From the NCBI RefSeq assembly GCF_006517255.1, contig NZ_CP041185.1:3844001-3908000 (forward strand): DNA of 64,000 bases, given 5' to 3'. This document shows, in pieces, positions 52,583 to 64,000 of the stretch; the stretch's first letter is position 1, and every line of letters begins with the position of its first letter. The notes under the pieces were generated by a model. It worked only from the letters and a program-made list of their open reading frames with translations, ran no database searches and was not told the origin of the DNA. The position numbers and the translations under genes are program-made. Origin of the DNA: Janthinobacterium tructae. Its GTDB lineage: Bacteria > Pseudomonadota > Gammaproteobacteria > Burkholderiales > Burkholderiaceae_D.

Positions 52583-53977
52583 ATGGATAATTTCTGGCAG
52601 GCCTGTTCCGCGCAGTTGGAACTGGAGCTGACACCGCAACAATTCAGTGCGTGGATCAAACCGCTTATCCCTCTCGATTACGAAGAGGGCAAGCTGCGCA
52701 TTGCTGCGCCCAATCGCTTCAAGCTCGATTGGGTCAAGACCCAGTTCGCCAGCCGCATCACTGCGCTGGCCATACAGTACTTCGAAGCGCCCACGGAAGT
52801 GCAGTTCGTGCTCGACCCGCGCCTGGCCCTGCCGAAGAAGCCCGTCACCGCCAGCACCCCGGCCAGCGATCCGAATGGCGGCGCGCCCAGCGCGCGCGCC
52901 GCGGAACCGCAGCCCAGCGTGCCGGAACTGAGCATCGGCGCGGCGCCGCGCCGCGAGCAGAGCCGCATCAACACCGACCTGACCTTCGACAGCTTCGTGA
53001 CCGGCAAGGCCAACCAGCTGGCGCGCGCCGCCGCCATCCAGGTGGCGAACAATCCGGGCGTGTCATATAACCCGCTGTTCTTCTACGGCGGCGTCGGCCT
53101 GGGCAAGACCCACTTGATCCATGCCATCGGCAACCAGGTGATGGCCGACAATCCGGGGGCGAAGATCCGCTACATCCACGCAGAACAGTACGTTCGCGAC
53201 GTAGTGACCGCTTACCAGCGCAAGGGTTTCGACGATTTCAAGCATTACTATCACTCGCTCGACATGCTGCTGATCGATGATATCCAGTTCTTTGGCGGCA
53301 AGAGCCGCACGCAGGAAGAGTTTTTCTATGCGTTCGAGGCATTAATTGCCGCAAAGAAACAGATCATCATCACCTCGGATACCTATCCGAAGGAAATCAC
53401 GGGCATGGACGACCGCCTGATTTCGCGCTTCGACTCGGGCCTGACGGTGGCCATCGAACCGCCGGAACTGGAAATGCGCGTGGCGATCTTGCTGAAAAAA
53501 GCCAAGCAGGAAGGCGTGACCTTCTCCGACGACGTGGCTTTCTTTGTCGCCAAGCACTTGCGCTCGAACGTGCGCGAGCTCGAAGGCGCGCTGCGCAAAA
53601 TTCTGGCGTACTCGCGTTTCCATGGCAAGGACATCACGATTGATATCGTCAAGGAAGCCTTGAAGGACTTGCTGTCGGTGCAGAACCGCCAGATTTCCGT
53701 GGAAAACATCCAGAAAACGGTGGCCGACTTCTTCAATATCAAGGTCGCCGACATGTATTCCAAGCGCCGACCCGCGAATATCGCCCGGCCGCGCCAGATC
53801 GCCATGTACCTGGCCAAGGAATTGACACAGAAGAGCCTGCCGGAAATCGGCGAGCTGTTCGGCGGCCGCGACCACACCACGGTGCTGCATGCCGTGCGCA
53901 AGATCGCGCTGGACCGCACCAAGAACCCGGAATGCAACCACGAATTGCATGTACTGGAGCAAACGTTGAAGGGCTAA
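52583..53977 (+). CDS. dnaA: Chromosomal replication initiator protein DnaA
   Basis: 464 residues. Domain I ([18 protein letters not shown]) is followed by a Pro/Ala-rich linker (90-125), then the AAA+ domain with Walker [11 protein letters not shown] near residue 170, Walker [10 protein letters not shown], and a C-terminal helix-turn-helix with [11 protein letters not shown] that reads DnaA boxes. It opens oriC and loads the helicase. No strong ribosome-binding site precedes the ATG. Confidence 0.99.
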   Translation: MDNFWQACSAQLELELTPQQFSAWIKPLIPLDYEEGKLRIAAPNRFKLDWVKTQFASRITALAIQYFEAPTEVQFVLDPRLALPKKPVTASTPASDPNGGAPSARAAEPQPSVPELSIGAAPRREQSRINTDLTFDSFVTGKANQLARAAAIQVANNPGVSYNPLFFYGGVGLGKTHLIHAIGNQVMADNPGAKIRYIHAEQYVRDVVTAYQRKGFDDFKHYYHSLDMLLIDDIQFFGGKSRTQEEFFYAFEALIAAKKQIIITSDTYPKEITGMDDRLISRFDSGLTVAIEPPELEMRVAILLKKAKQEGVTFSDDVAFFVAKHLRSNVRELEGALRKILAYSRFHGKDITIDIVKEALKDLLSVQNRQISVENIQKTVADFFNIKVADMYSKRRPANIARPRQIAMYLAKELTQKSLPEIGELFGGRDHTTVLHAVRKIALDRTKNPECNHELHVLEQTLKG

Positions 53978-54126
53978 GCACCATTTGGCAAGACTGGCTC
54001 AAAACGTGCTTTACCCTTATCATCTGGGAGGGCGCCGCAGCCGGTCTGTCGGGGCTCCCTATGGCAACAATTGTTAAATTAATACGTTAAACATCGTACT
54101 GTTCAACCTATACATTGAGGATAAAT

Positions 54127-55233
54127 ATGCAATTGGTCAAAACCACCCGAGATACCCTTCTCCGGCCACTGCAGATCGTGAGCGGTATTGTCGAGCGTCG
54201 GCACACTATGCCGATTCTGGCCAATATCCTCATCCGCAAAGACGGTGAAAATGTCTCCTTCCTGTCGACCGACACCGAAGTGCAGATCACCACGCACGCG
54301 GAAATCGGTTCCGGTGCGGACGTGACCGGCACCACCGTGGCCGCGCGCAAGCTGCTGGACATTTTGCGCGCCCTGCCCGAATCGGGCGACGTCACGATGA
54401 CCCTGCTGAACAAGCGCCTGACCGTGCAAACGGGCAAGTCGCGCTTCGCCCTGCAAACCCTGGCAGCGGAAGAGTTTCCAACCGTGCAACAGGCGGAAAG
54501 CTACAACGCCAGCGTCACCCTGCCGCAGAAAACGCTGAAGCACCTGTTCAACATGGTGCATTTCTCGATGGCGCAGCAAGACATCCGCTATTACCTGAAC
54601 GGCTTGCTGCTGGTTTTGGATGGCAATAATGTCATCGCCGTGGCCACCGACGGCCACCGCCTGGCGTTTTGCCAGGTCGCCACCGAGCAGACGTTCGCGC
54701 GCCAGGAAGTGATTATTCCGCGCAAGACCATCATCGAACTGCAGCGCCTGCTGGAAGAGAACGATGAGCCGGTGCAGCTGGACATCGCCGCCAATCAGGT
54801 GAAACTGACCTTTGCCGACATCGAGCTGATCTCGAAGCTGGTGGAAGGCAAGTTCCCCGACTACACGCGCGTGATTCCAAAAGGCTACAAAAACGACTTC
54901 ACCATCGGCCGCGATGAACTGCTGCGCTCGCTGCAACGTGCCGCCATCATGACCAGCGACAAGTTCAAGGGCGTGCGCTGCATCATCACCCCGGGCAGCA
55001 TGAAGATCAGCTCGACCAATGCGGACCAGGAAGAAGCCGTCGAAGAGCTGGAAATCGACTACGGCGGCGACTCCGTCGACATCGGCTTCAACGTGACGTA
55101 TCTGCTGGACGTGCTGAACAACCTGAAATGCGAATACGTCAACATCGCGCTGGGCGACTCGAACTCGTCCGCACTCATCTCCATCCCTGACAATGCGGAC
55201 TTCAAGTACGTTGTCATGCCGATGCGGATCTAA
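54127..55233 (+). CDS. dnaN: DNA polymerase III beta subunit (sliding clamp)
   Basis: 368 residues from the ATG at 54127 (MQLVKTTRDTLLRPL), preceded by GAGG. The three clamp domains and the C-terminal YVVMPMRI are complete. It forms the ring that tethers polymerase to DNA. A 149-bp gap separates it from dnaA. Confidence 0.98.
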   Translation: MQLVKTTRDTLLRPLQIVSGIVERRHTMPILANILIRKDGENVSFLSTDTEVQITTHAEIGSGADVTGTTVAARKLLDILRALPESGDVTMTLLNKRLTVQTGKSRFALQTLAAEEFPTVQQAESYNASVTLPQKTLKHLFNMVHFSMAQQDIRYYLNGLLLVLDGNNVIAVATDGHRLAFCQVATEQTFARQEVIIPRKTIIELQRLLEENDEPVQLDIAANQVKLTFADIELISKLVEGKFPDYTRVIPKGYKNDFTIGRDELLRSLQRAAIMTSDKFKGVRCIITPGSMKISSTNADQEEAVEELEIDYGGDSVDIGFNVTYLLDVLNNLKCEYVNIALGDSNSSALISIPDNADFKYVVMPMRI

Positions 55234-55248
55234 AGACCGCAGCCGTGA

Positions 55249-57884
<2,636 letters not shown>

Positions 57885-57904
57885 GCGTCACGCTGCATCA
57901 AATG

Positions 57905-57935
57905 AAAAAGCCAGGCTTCTCAGCCTGGCTTTTTT
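57905..57935 (+). terminator. Terminator after gyrB
   Basis: AAAAAGCCAGGC and GCCTGGCTTTTTT, a 12-bp stem with a 6-nt loop and T6. Its A-run lets it act in both directions, so it could also end the hsd operon. Confidence 0.93.
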
Positions 57936-57953
57936 GCATCTTGCAGCGCTATT

Positions 57954-59342
57954 TCAATCCTTAGCAGTACGGGCGCGGCGGGGTTTGGCCGTTTCAGCCG
58001 CGCGGCTGGTGGCAAGACGCGCCAGCAATTCCGATGCCGGCTCGTCGGCAGGATCTTGCGGTACCAGTTCACCGCGGAAGGCTTTGGCCAGCAGGGCTGG
58101 CGTCAGGCGATCTACGGCGGTGCAAGCGGTGGCAAGGCGGGCTTCCAGCCTGTCCGCAAAGGCAAAAAGTGTTTCGACTCGACGAATTAATTCTCTTTGT
58201 TCATCAATTTTTGGCAAGGGGATTGGCAATGAATTGCATGCTGTTTTATTTAAATATGAAACTGTCGTAGAAGTGGAATTTTCATCGTAATATTTTTTAT
58301 TAGCTCGTATGGCATAAGCTAAAAATTCCGGCAGCACATATTTATTTGGCAAAAAAGCATGAAGTTGCTGATTAATTACTGCCGCTTCATCAAGAACTGC
58401 TGAAAGACCAAGTCTACCAATGCAAGTCATTACAACGCCATTAACAGGAATTATCTTCGCAGAGAATTCTCTTACTTCATCTTCAGTTAAACCATTTTTA
58501 ACATTTTCATAATTTATAAATATTTTATTATCATCAAAGTGCTGCGTCAACAGCCAATGAAAATTCCCGCTAAACGATTTAGGCTTATTTCGATTCGGAA
58601 CAATACAGGCACAAATGGAACCAATCCGCACCATTGGCCAAGCGCAATTATTCGTGATTACGACGTTTTCTTCCTCTTTTGTTATTTTATATGTGCGATG
58701 ATCTATTTTCCCAAAATTTCCTGCTGTTATTCTATCAAAGAATAATTCCTCAACAACACTATTTACGTCAACTGGAGTTTGCGGATATTTGATTCGCCAA
58801 TCGCACGTCAGGTTACCCGAAATGGCGCTGACAAGTACCGACTGCCGAAACCGTTCGAGAGTACTCTGGGCACTAGTCAGACGCTTTCGGCATGTATCGA
58901 TTTGCGCTAACATCGTATCGAGCTTATCGGCGATTCGTTTTTGCTCTGCAACCGGTGGCATCATTATCATCAGCCCATATGCATCTCCTCGATTAAATCC
59001 TGGAATGGCAGTTGATTTATTTAACTTCCCTAGATTTAGTTGCCTCAATTTGAAATACCAATATCGAGGATTTTTTGATGGGAATTTATCAACAAAATAT
59101 GTAGTATCAATCGGTGAACATGGAATTTTAGAAAAATTTACTTCTCCAACACTACCTTTACGACCAACGATAATTGTTTCTCCTGTCGTCAACGCAGGTT
59201 TGTGGTATCCGACTATGCCGTTTGACCCAAAAACTGGAAAGCCTGCGCCAGACCGGACTCGATCAGGGAGTGCTTTTCCATATTTGAGTTCAATTACCTC
59301 CCCTAGAGTCGTGCATGCCCAACCTTTTGGCAAGCCACTCAT
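57954..59342 (-). CDS. hsdS: Type I restriction-modification specificity subunit HsdS
   Basis: 462 residues, the usual two-half layout. The first target-recognition domain (1-115) ends in the conserved PPVAEQKRIADKLDTM helix (near 130-190); a second recognition domain (200-375) leads to the repeat LPKIDEQRELIRRVETLF. Each recognition domain reads half of a split DNA target. The stretch 58200-59250, covering both recognition domains, is visibly A+T-rich compared with its neighbours, as often seen after recombination of specificity genes. The ATG overlaps the hsdM stop by 4 nt. The target cannot be read from sequence. Confidence 0.95.
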   Translation of the reverse strand: MSGLPKGWACTTLGEVIELKYGKALPDRVRSGAGFPVFGSNGIVGYHKPALTTGETIIVGRKGSVGEVNFSKIPCSPIDTTYFVDKFPSKNPRYWYFKLRQLNLGKLNKSTAIPGFNRGDAYGLMIMMPPVAEQKRIADKLDTMLAQIDTCRKRLTSAQSTLERFRQSVLVSAISGNLTCDWRIKYPQTPVDVNSVVEELFFDRITAGNFGKIDHRTYKITKEEENVVITNNCAWPMVRIGSICACIVPNRNKPKSFSGNFHWLLTQHFDDNKIFINYENVKNGLTEDEVREFSAKIIPVNGVVMTCIGRLGLSAVLDEAAVINQQLHAFLPNKYVLPEFLAYAIRANKKYYDENSTSTTVSYLNKTACNSLPIPLPKIDEQRELIRRVETLFAFADRLEARLATACTAVDRLTPALLAKAFRGELVPQDPADEPASELLARLATSRAAETAKPRRARTAKD

Positions 59343-60796
59343 TCCCCCACCTCTTCACCCAGTTCCGCCAAAATCGCCTGCAAATCCGCAAACGCCAGTT
59401 CCAGTTCATCCATTGCTTCCTGCGCCAGCACCTCCGGTTCCGGCAAATCCGCTGCATCCTCGGCGCTATCGTCCTTGAGCCATGCAATATCCAAGCTATC
59501 GTTACGCTCGGCAATCGCGGCACGGCTAAAGCTGCGGAAGCGCCCGCTCTCTCCCTGATCCGTCCGCGCGGCGATGGCATGCGGGTCGGCGCCATAGGCG
59601 GCTTGGAAGTCGGTGAAGTGGGCGCGGGTAAATGGCGTGCGCTTGCCGAATTTCGGCATGTTGGCGCGCATGTCGTAGATCCAGACATTCTTGGTGCTGC
59701 CCACGTTGTTGTTGCTGATCTTGGTAAAGAACAACACATTGGTCTTCACGCCCTGCGCATAGAAAATGCCGGTCGGCAGGCGCAAGATCGTGTGCAGGTT
59801 GCACTTGTCCATCAGGTCGCGCCGGATATCGGCGCCTACGCCGCTTTCGAACAAGACATTGTCGGGCAAGACGACTGCGGCGCGGCCGCCATCCTTCAAG
59901 CCACGGTAGATATGCTGCAAGAAGGCCAGTTGCTTGTTACCGGTTGAAAAGCTCAAGTCCTCGCGCGTGGGGGCGCCGCCGCCCTTGGCCGTGCCGAAGG
60001 GCGGATTGCTAAGAATGACGTCGACTTTCGGCAAGCTCGTGCCTGCGCTGCCCAAGGTATTGCCAAGGTGGACCACGCCTTCGTCATCGCCTTCCATGCC
60101 ATGCAACAGGCAATTCATCAGGGCCAGGCGGCGCGTGCCTGACACCAGTTCCATGCCCACGTAGGCCTTGTTGCGCTGGAAGTCGCGCTGCTTTTCCGTC
60201 AAATCATATAAATCATCGGTCTGGCTGCGGATATACGCGTCAGCCGCGATCAGGAAGCCGGCCGTGCCGGCTGCAGGGTCCTGGATGGTTTCACCAGCCT
60301 TGGGCTTGATCAAATGGATGATGCTGTCGATCAAGGGGCGCGGCGTAAAGTATTGGCCGGCGCCGGATTTGGTTTCACTGGCATTTTTTTCCAGCAATCC
60401 CTCGTACAGGTCGCCCAGGCCATCGCGCTTGGCGCTGAACCAGTCGATGCCATCCAGGCTCTTGATCAGCTGCTCCAGGTGACGCGGCTCCTTGAGCCGG
60501 GTCTGTGCATCGGCATAGATGGCCGAGATCAAAGGATCGGTACTGACGCTCAAATCAAGCAGGGTCTTGCGGTAGTGATTGAGCAGATTCAGGCCCGACA
60601 AGCCCGACAGCGCTTGCCAGCGCGCATATTCCGGCAATTTATGCTGCTGCAAGATGCCACTTTCCGTGGTTTCATGCTCCATCTTGATAAACAGCAACAG
60701 CACCAGTTCCGTCACGTAATCGGAATAATTGATGCCATCGTCGCGCAGCACGTCGCAGAGGTTCCAGAGTTTCTGGACAATATCGTTGTTGTTCAT
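59339..60796 (-). CDS. hsdM: Type I DNA adenine methyltransferase HsdM
   Basis: 485 residues. An N-terminal helical domain (LWNLCDVLRDDGINYSDYV) precedes the N6-adenine methylase domain with motif I DPAAGTAGF (173-181) and the catalytic NPPF (264-267). It methylates adenine at sites chosen by HsdS and also forms part of the restriction complex with HsdR. The stop overlaps hsdS by 4 nt and the start overlaps the fic stop by one base, so all three are translated as a unit. Confidence 0.97.
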   Translation of the reverse strand: MNNNDIVQKLWNLCDVLRDDGINYSDYVTELVLLLFIKMEHETTESGILQQHKLPEYARWQALSGLSGLNLLNHYRKTLLDLSVSTDPLISAIYADAQTRLKEPRHLEQLIKSLDGIDWFSAKRDGLGDLYEGLLEKNASETKSGAGQYFTPRPLIDSIIHLIKPKAGETIQDPAAGTAGFLIAADAYIRSQTDDLYDLTEKQRDFQRNKAYVGMELVSGTRRLALMNCLLHGMEGDDEGVVHLGNTLGSAGTSLPKVDVILSNPPFGTAKGGGAPTREDLSFSTGNKQLAFLQHIYRGLKDGGRAAVVLPDNVLFESGVGADIRRDLMDKCNLHTILRLPTGIFYAQGVKTNVLFFTKISNNNVGSTKNVWIYDMRANMPKFGKRTPFTRAHFTDFQAAYGADPHAIAARTDQGESGRFRSFSRAAIAERNDSLDIAWLKDDSAEDAADLPEPEVLAQEAMDELELAFADLQAILAELGEEVGE

Positions 60797-61956
60797 TAGC
60801 TTGTTTCCTGATTCAAAATGTTGATGTAAGCACCGTAGGCATACACGCGGTTACGTTTTTGGCCGGTCACTTCCTGCACCATGCCAAGCGTACCTGCCAT
60901 GGCATCGAGTGCCTTGCCCACCGTCGCGGCGGTCAAGCCGGTGGTCTTGCTCAGGGCGGCAATATTCAAGATGGGGTGCGCAAACAGCGCATCGAGAATT
61001 TGCCTGGCCGACCCGGCCAAGCGACCCAGTTCCGCCAGCCGTGCCTTGTCTTGCGCCAGCAGTTGCGTCAGCGCCTGGGCCGTGCTGACGGCCTGATTGG
61101 CAGTGGCGGCGATGGCATCGGCAAAGAACAGCAGCCATGCTTCCCAGTTGCCGCTGATGCGCACCTGTTGCAGCAAGCTGTAGTAGGTTTCACGATGTTG
61201 TTTGAAAAACACGGAAAGATACAGCAGCGGTTCCTGCAGGATACGGGCGTCAACCAGTATCAGCGGTATCAGCATGCGGCCGAGGCGACCATTGCCATCC
61301 AGGAAGGGATGGATGGTTTCAAATTGCACATGAGATAGTGCCGCCTTGATGATGGCGGCAGTGGGCTGCGGCACGTCGTTGATGAAGTTTTCCAGTGCCA
61401 CCCAGCAGTCAGCGAGCTGGTTGGCGGGCGGCGGCACAAACGTTGCCTCATCGGCGCGATGGCCACCGATCCACACCTGATTGCGACGAAATTCGCCAGG
61501 GCTGCGCTGCACGCCCCTGCCCGACGTCATCAACACTTGATGTACTTCCGTCAGCAATCGAAAACTGATGGGCTGCCCTTGCCGTATCCGTTCCACGCCC
61601 AGCGACATTGCCTTGACGTAGCAGGAAACCTCTTGCACATCATCGAGCGGCACGCCAGGCTGCCCTTCTATCTCATACAGCATGAGGTCGCTGAGCGACG
61701 ATTGCGTGCCCTCAATTTGCGAAGACATGACGGCTTCCTTGCGCACGTAGCTGTACAGAAACAGCTGTGCATCGGGCAAGAGCGTGCTGATGGCATCGAG
61801 TCGTCCCAGTGCGATCAAGGCTTCGTCCAGCCTGCTTTGCAGCTTGCCGTTCAAGTCCAATGCCGGCGTGGGTGGCAGTGGCAAGGGCACAAAGGCCTGG
61901 CACGCCACACCACCGGCAATGGTCGATGTGTAGGTCCCAGTGAGTCCACGTTGCAT
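60796..61956 (-). CDS. fic: Fic-domain protein in the type I R-M operon
   Basis: 386 residues. An N-terminal Fic_N-type domain (1-105) carries the inhibitory motif SSQIEGT (78-84, S-x3-E-G with Glu82). The flap RNQVWIGG (158-165) and the catalytic HPFLDGNGRLGR (216-227) are complete. Fic enzymes transfer AMP to protein hydroxyls, and the Glu-containing helix holds them off, placing this in the self-inhibited class. A C-terminal winged-helix-like segment (300-370) may bind DNA. It lies between hsdR and hsdM on the same transcript, so a link to restriction is suggested but not proven. Confidence 0.9.
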   Translation of the reverse strand: MQRGLTGTYTSTIAGGVACQAFVPLPLPPTPALDLNGKLQSRLDEALIALGRLDAISTLLPDAQLFLYSYVRKEAVMSSQIEGTQSSLSDLMLYEIEGQPGVPLDDVQEVSCYVKAMSLGVERIRQGQPISFRLLTEVHQVLMTSGRGVQRSPGEFRRNQVWIGGHRADEATFVPPPANQLADCWVALENFINDVPQPTAAIIKAALSHVQFETIHPFLDGNGRLGRMLIPLILVDARILQEPLLYLSVFFKQHRETYYSLLQQVRISGNWEAWLLFFADAIAATANQAVSTAQALTQLLAQDKARLAELGRLAGSARQILDALFAHPILNIAALSKTTGLTAATVGKALDAMAGTLGMVQEVTGQKRNRVYAYGAYINILNQETS

Positions 61957-61966
61957 AGGTTCGCTG

Positions 61967-61999
61967 AAGTTAAAATGAATGGAGACGTTATTTTAACTT
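61967..61999. promoter_or_regulatory. Perfect inverted repeat upstream of fic
   Basis: AAGTTAAAAT (61967-61976) and ATTTTAACTT (61990-61999), 10-bp arms 13 bp apart, 11 bp upstream of the fic start codon in the 89-bp hsdR-fic gap. This looks like an operator for a dimeric regulator, possibly the winged-helix end of Fic itself, or the site of an internal promoter. Confidence 0.5.
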
Positions 62000-62045
62000 A
62001 AAGGTAAAAATGAAATAGTGAAATCCTTATTTTATGTTGGCGCTG

Positions 62046-64000
62046 TCAAGCCGCCTTCGGCCACAGCACTTCCCCAAAGGTTTGCAGCACTTGCTCCAAC
62101 TTGCCATCCAACATCGCGTTAAGACGCTTGGCGCCGCCGTCCGCACTGAAACGGGTATTGACGAATTGCTGATCCAGGATGACTTCATGCTTGAGTTGGC
62201 TTGCCAGGCGATCGAGCCAACGGCGCTGCACGGCCGTCCAGGCGTGCAGGCTATAAATGCCTTGCATGGCATTGTCCACCCGTTGCTGGAAGGGCAGCAA
62301 GGCTTCGCCCAGTGCCGCCTGGCGGATATGGCCGATGATGCTGGCGGCGATATCCTGATTGGTCTTGCTGCGCCAGGCAGTTTGCAGCATGGCCTCGGTA
62401 TAGCTGTGCTGATCGAGCAATAAGCGCACTTCCTTCAACTGTTCGCGTGTCAGGTCCTTGGGCCGATTGACGACCACAGACAAGGCTGCCGATTGATTGA
62501 TCTGCTGGCGGATAAAATCATTAAAGCTCTGCAGGTAATCCTCAGGCTTGCTGTACGCACCATAGTTTTGCAATCGCTGCATGAGCTGATCTTCATGCCT
62601 GGCGATGATGGGCATGTAGTCACTACCAATCAGTTGTTTTATTTCAGAAATTTGCTGCAAAAAATTGCCATGCATACGGACAAAATCAGCAGCACCATTG
62701 GGTCCCAACGCATGCAAATGCCGGTGCAAGGTCGCGGGCTCGACACCCCATTGCTGCTCCATCTGATCGAGACGCTCCTGGATGGCCGGATCTTTTTCTG
62801 CTTTCTTGGCCGCCTTGCGCAACACACGCATGACTTTCTGGCTGAATGCGGCCAGCACATCATGCGCGTGCGTTTGGCCAGCCTCGCTACCGTCACTGAC
62901 GAAACTGGCAGGATTACTCAGCTCGTCTGCCAGTTGCTCCAGCGTGATATTCGGATCTTTCACCAGCGGCTTCATGGTGCTGACATCCTGCAGTGCCGCA
63001 TAGATATCAACGGGGTCATAAATCTTGAAAACCGTCTTGCCAATGTCATCACAACGCCGCGTGGCACGTCCGATCATCTGCTCATACAAGATACGCGAAC
63101 GCACACGCCGCATGAAGACCAGATGGCAGATCTTCGGCACATCGATCCCAGTCGTCAGCAAGTCCACCGTAATGGCGATATTCGGGTAACGCTCATTCTT
63201 GTAAAACTTGATCAGTTGACCAACCTTGTCCGATGCTCCGGTGATCTTGCACACGGCCGCTTCGTTGTAGTCCTCCTTGTACAGTTCAAGGAAAGCGGCA
63301 TCAAGCAAACGCTTGACCATATCGGCATGCAAATCAGTGGCGCAAAAAATCATCGTCTTTTCTTCGCCCAAGGGATCGATTTCTTGCGCAAGCTGCTGGC
63401 AGATGACTTTATTGAAATTTTCTGTGATGACCCGCTTATTGAAGTTCTCCACGCCAAAACTGAGCTCATCATCCAGCTCTGCCACTTCGATCTCGCCAGT
63501 AGCCAGATTAATGGCATCGACGGCTGCGCCTTTGTCGAAAGTGATGCCATTTCGCGTCAACAACGTCTCGTAACGAATTGGCGGCTCGTGGTCGATCAGC
63601 CAATCGTCGGCTACTGCTTCACGATAGGAATACGTGAACACGGGTTTGCCAAAAATCTCCGTCGTATGCTTGGCCGGTGTAGCGGTCAAACCGATTTTGA
63701 CGGCATCAAAATAATCGAGCGCGCGCCTGTATGAAGAAATATACTGATTCTGGTCACGCACGGCCAGTTCTCCATCAGTCATTTCCTGGTCCAGGGTATA
63801 GCCGCGGTGAGCTTCATCGACGATGATGCAATCAAATTCATCAATACCAGGTGCGTTATCCGATTGCAGAATCCGCCGCACCATGGCCTGAACCGTGGCA
63901 ACCTGAATACGCGTCTCCGCTTCGGCCGCCATGTCGCCCAATTCTGCGATGTTATACAGTTTGGATAGCGGCATGTTTTGCTCAAGCAACGCTTCATTGA
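62046..64000 (-). CDS. hsdR: Type I restriction endonuclease subunit HsdR (partial, N-terminus off window)
   Basis: 651 codons visible in an open frame to the right edge; the nuclease domain and Walker A region should lie beyond it. Helicase motifs are present: VDEAHRGY (DEAH box), GLTATP, a TTGIDVP strand and GRATR. The long C-terminal helical region (about 350-647) is rich in Leu and Gln and would contact HsdM. It moves DNA through the complex and cuts far from the site. As the first gene of the visible order hsdR-fic-hsdM-hsdS it is probably nearest the promoter. Confidence 0.95.
   Translation of the reverse strand, partial: NEALLEQNMPLSKLYNIAELGDMAAEAETRIQVATVQAMVRRILQSDNAPGIDEFDCIIVDEAHRGYTLDQEMTDGELAVRDQNQYISSYRRALDYFDAVKIGLTATPAKHTTEIFGKPVFTYSYREAVADDWLIDHEPPIRYETLLTRNGITFDKGAAVDAINLATGEIEVAELDDELSFGVENFNKRVITENFNKVICQQLAQEIDPLGEEKTMIFCATDLHADMVKRLLDAAFLELYKEDYNEAAVCKITGASDKVGQLIKFYKNERYPNIAITVDLLTTGIDVPKICHLVFMRRVRSRILYEQMIGRATRRCDDIGKTVFKIYDPVDIYAALQDVSTMKPLVKDPNITLEQLADELSNPASFVSDGSEAGQTHAHDVLAAFSQKVMRVLRKAAKKAEKDPAIQERLDQMEQQWGVEPATLHRHLHALGPNGAADFVRMHGNFLQQISEIKQLIGSDYMPIIARHEDQLMQRLQNYGAYSKPEDYLQSFNDFIRQQINQSAALSVVVNRPKDLTREQLKEVRLLLDQHSYTEAMLQTAWRSKTNQDIAASIIGHIRQAALGEALLPFQQRVDNAMQGIYSLHAWTAVQRRWLDRLASQLKHEVILDQQFVNTRFSADGGAKRLNAMLDGKLEQVLQTFGEVLWPKAA

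Noticed and set aside
54020..54060. Possible hairpin GGGAG...CTCCC between dnaA and dnaN
   Set aside because: Long poorly paired loop and no T-tract; not a convincing terminator.

Overview
The window looks like the origin-proximal chromosome of a GC-rich betaproteobacterium, most probably family Oxalobacteraceae (Janthinobacterium, Massilia or Duganella type). This rests on the gene order rpmH-rnpA-yidD-yidC-mnmE and dnaA-dnaN-gyrB around a DnaA-box region, on the rRNA operon layout 16S-tRNA(Ile)-tRNA(Ala)-23S-5S, and on overall protein style. It is inference from reading, not from a database search.

Left part (1-13.5 kb): a partial ATM1-type ABC exporter, a hot-dog acyl-CoA thioesterase, a PhoD-type secreted phosphatase, two tandem long-chain acyl-CoA ligases, a lipoprotein peptidase overlapping a molybdopterin oxidoreductase, an M20 amidohydrolase, a 3-hydroxyisobutyrate-dehydrogenase-like enzyme and a PagL-like lipid A deacylase.

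Centre-left (13.7-25.2 kb): two complete rRNA operons in direct tandem, both on the minus strand. Each has its own promoter, boxA, RNase III processing arms and terminator. The copies are nearly identical but differ in a 16S V6 helix and a 23S patch, with pairing preserved. A decayed gene fragment lies between them.

25.2-34.5 kb: a complete yfaA-yfaT-yfaS-yfaQ-yfaP operon (called mag in Pseudomonas), with every junction overlapping by 4 nt. It encodes a periplasmic alpha-2-macroglobulin with an intact thioester motif. Two partners carry motifs that look like cell-wall enzymes: YfaT resembles an NlpC/P60 cysteine peptidase, and YfaQ combines penicillin-binding-protein-like motifs, a SpoIID-like segment and a HExxH motif. 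This is the most interesting system in the window.

34.6-47.9 kb: a B12-binding radical SAM enzyme, a four-gene MCE/Mla-type lipid transport operon, a VanZ-like membrane protein, a thioredoxin-like ferredoxin, an alpha/beta hydrolase, a DD-carboxypeptidase, an aldo/keto reductase, a CDP-alcohol phosphatidyltransferase, a CAP-domain lipoprotein, an Hpt protein and a small zinc-ribbon protein whose 3' end has been duplicated.

47.9-57.9 kb: the replication-origin core. mnmE, yidC, yidD, rnpA and rpmH run leftwards. dnaA, dnaN and gyrB run rightwards. The putative oriC lies between rpmH and dnaA. REP-like palindromes occupy the mnmE-yidC and dnaN-gyrB spacers.

57.9-64 kb: immediately after the gyrB terminator is a type I restriction-modification operon, transcribed hsdR-fic-hsdM-hsdS, with a Fic-domain gene inside it. 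A perfect 10-bp inverted repeat sits just upstream of fic. hsdR runs off the right edge. No CRISPR array, prophage or insertion-sequence transposase was seen.
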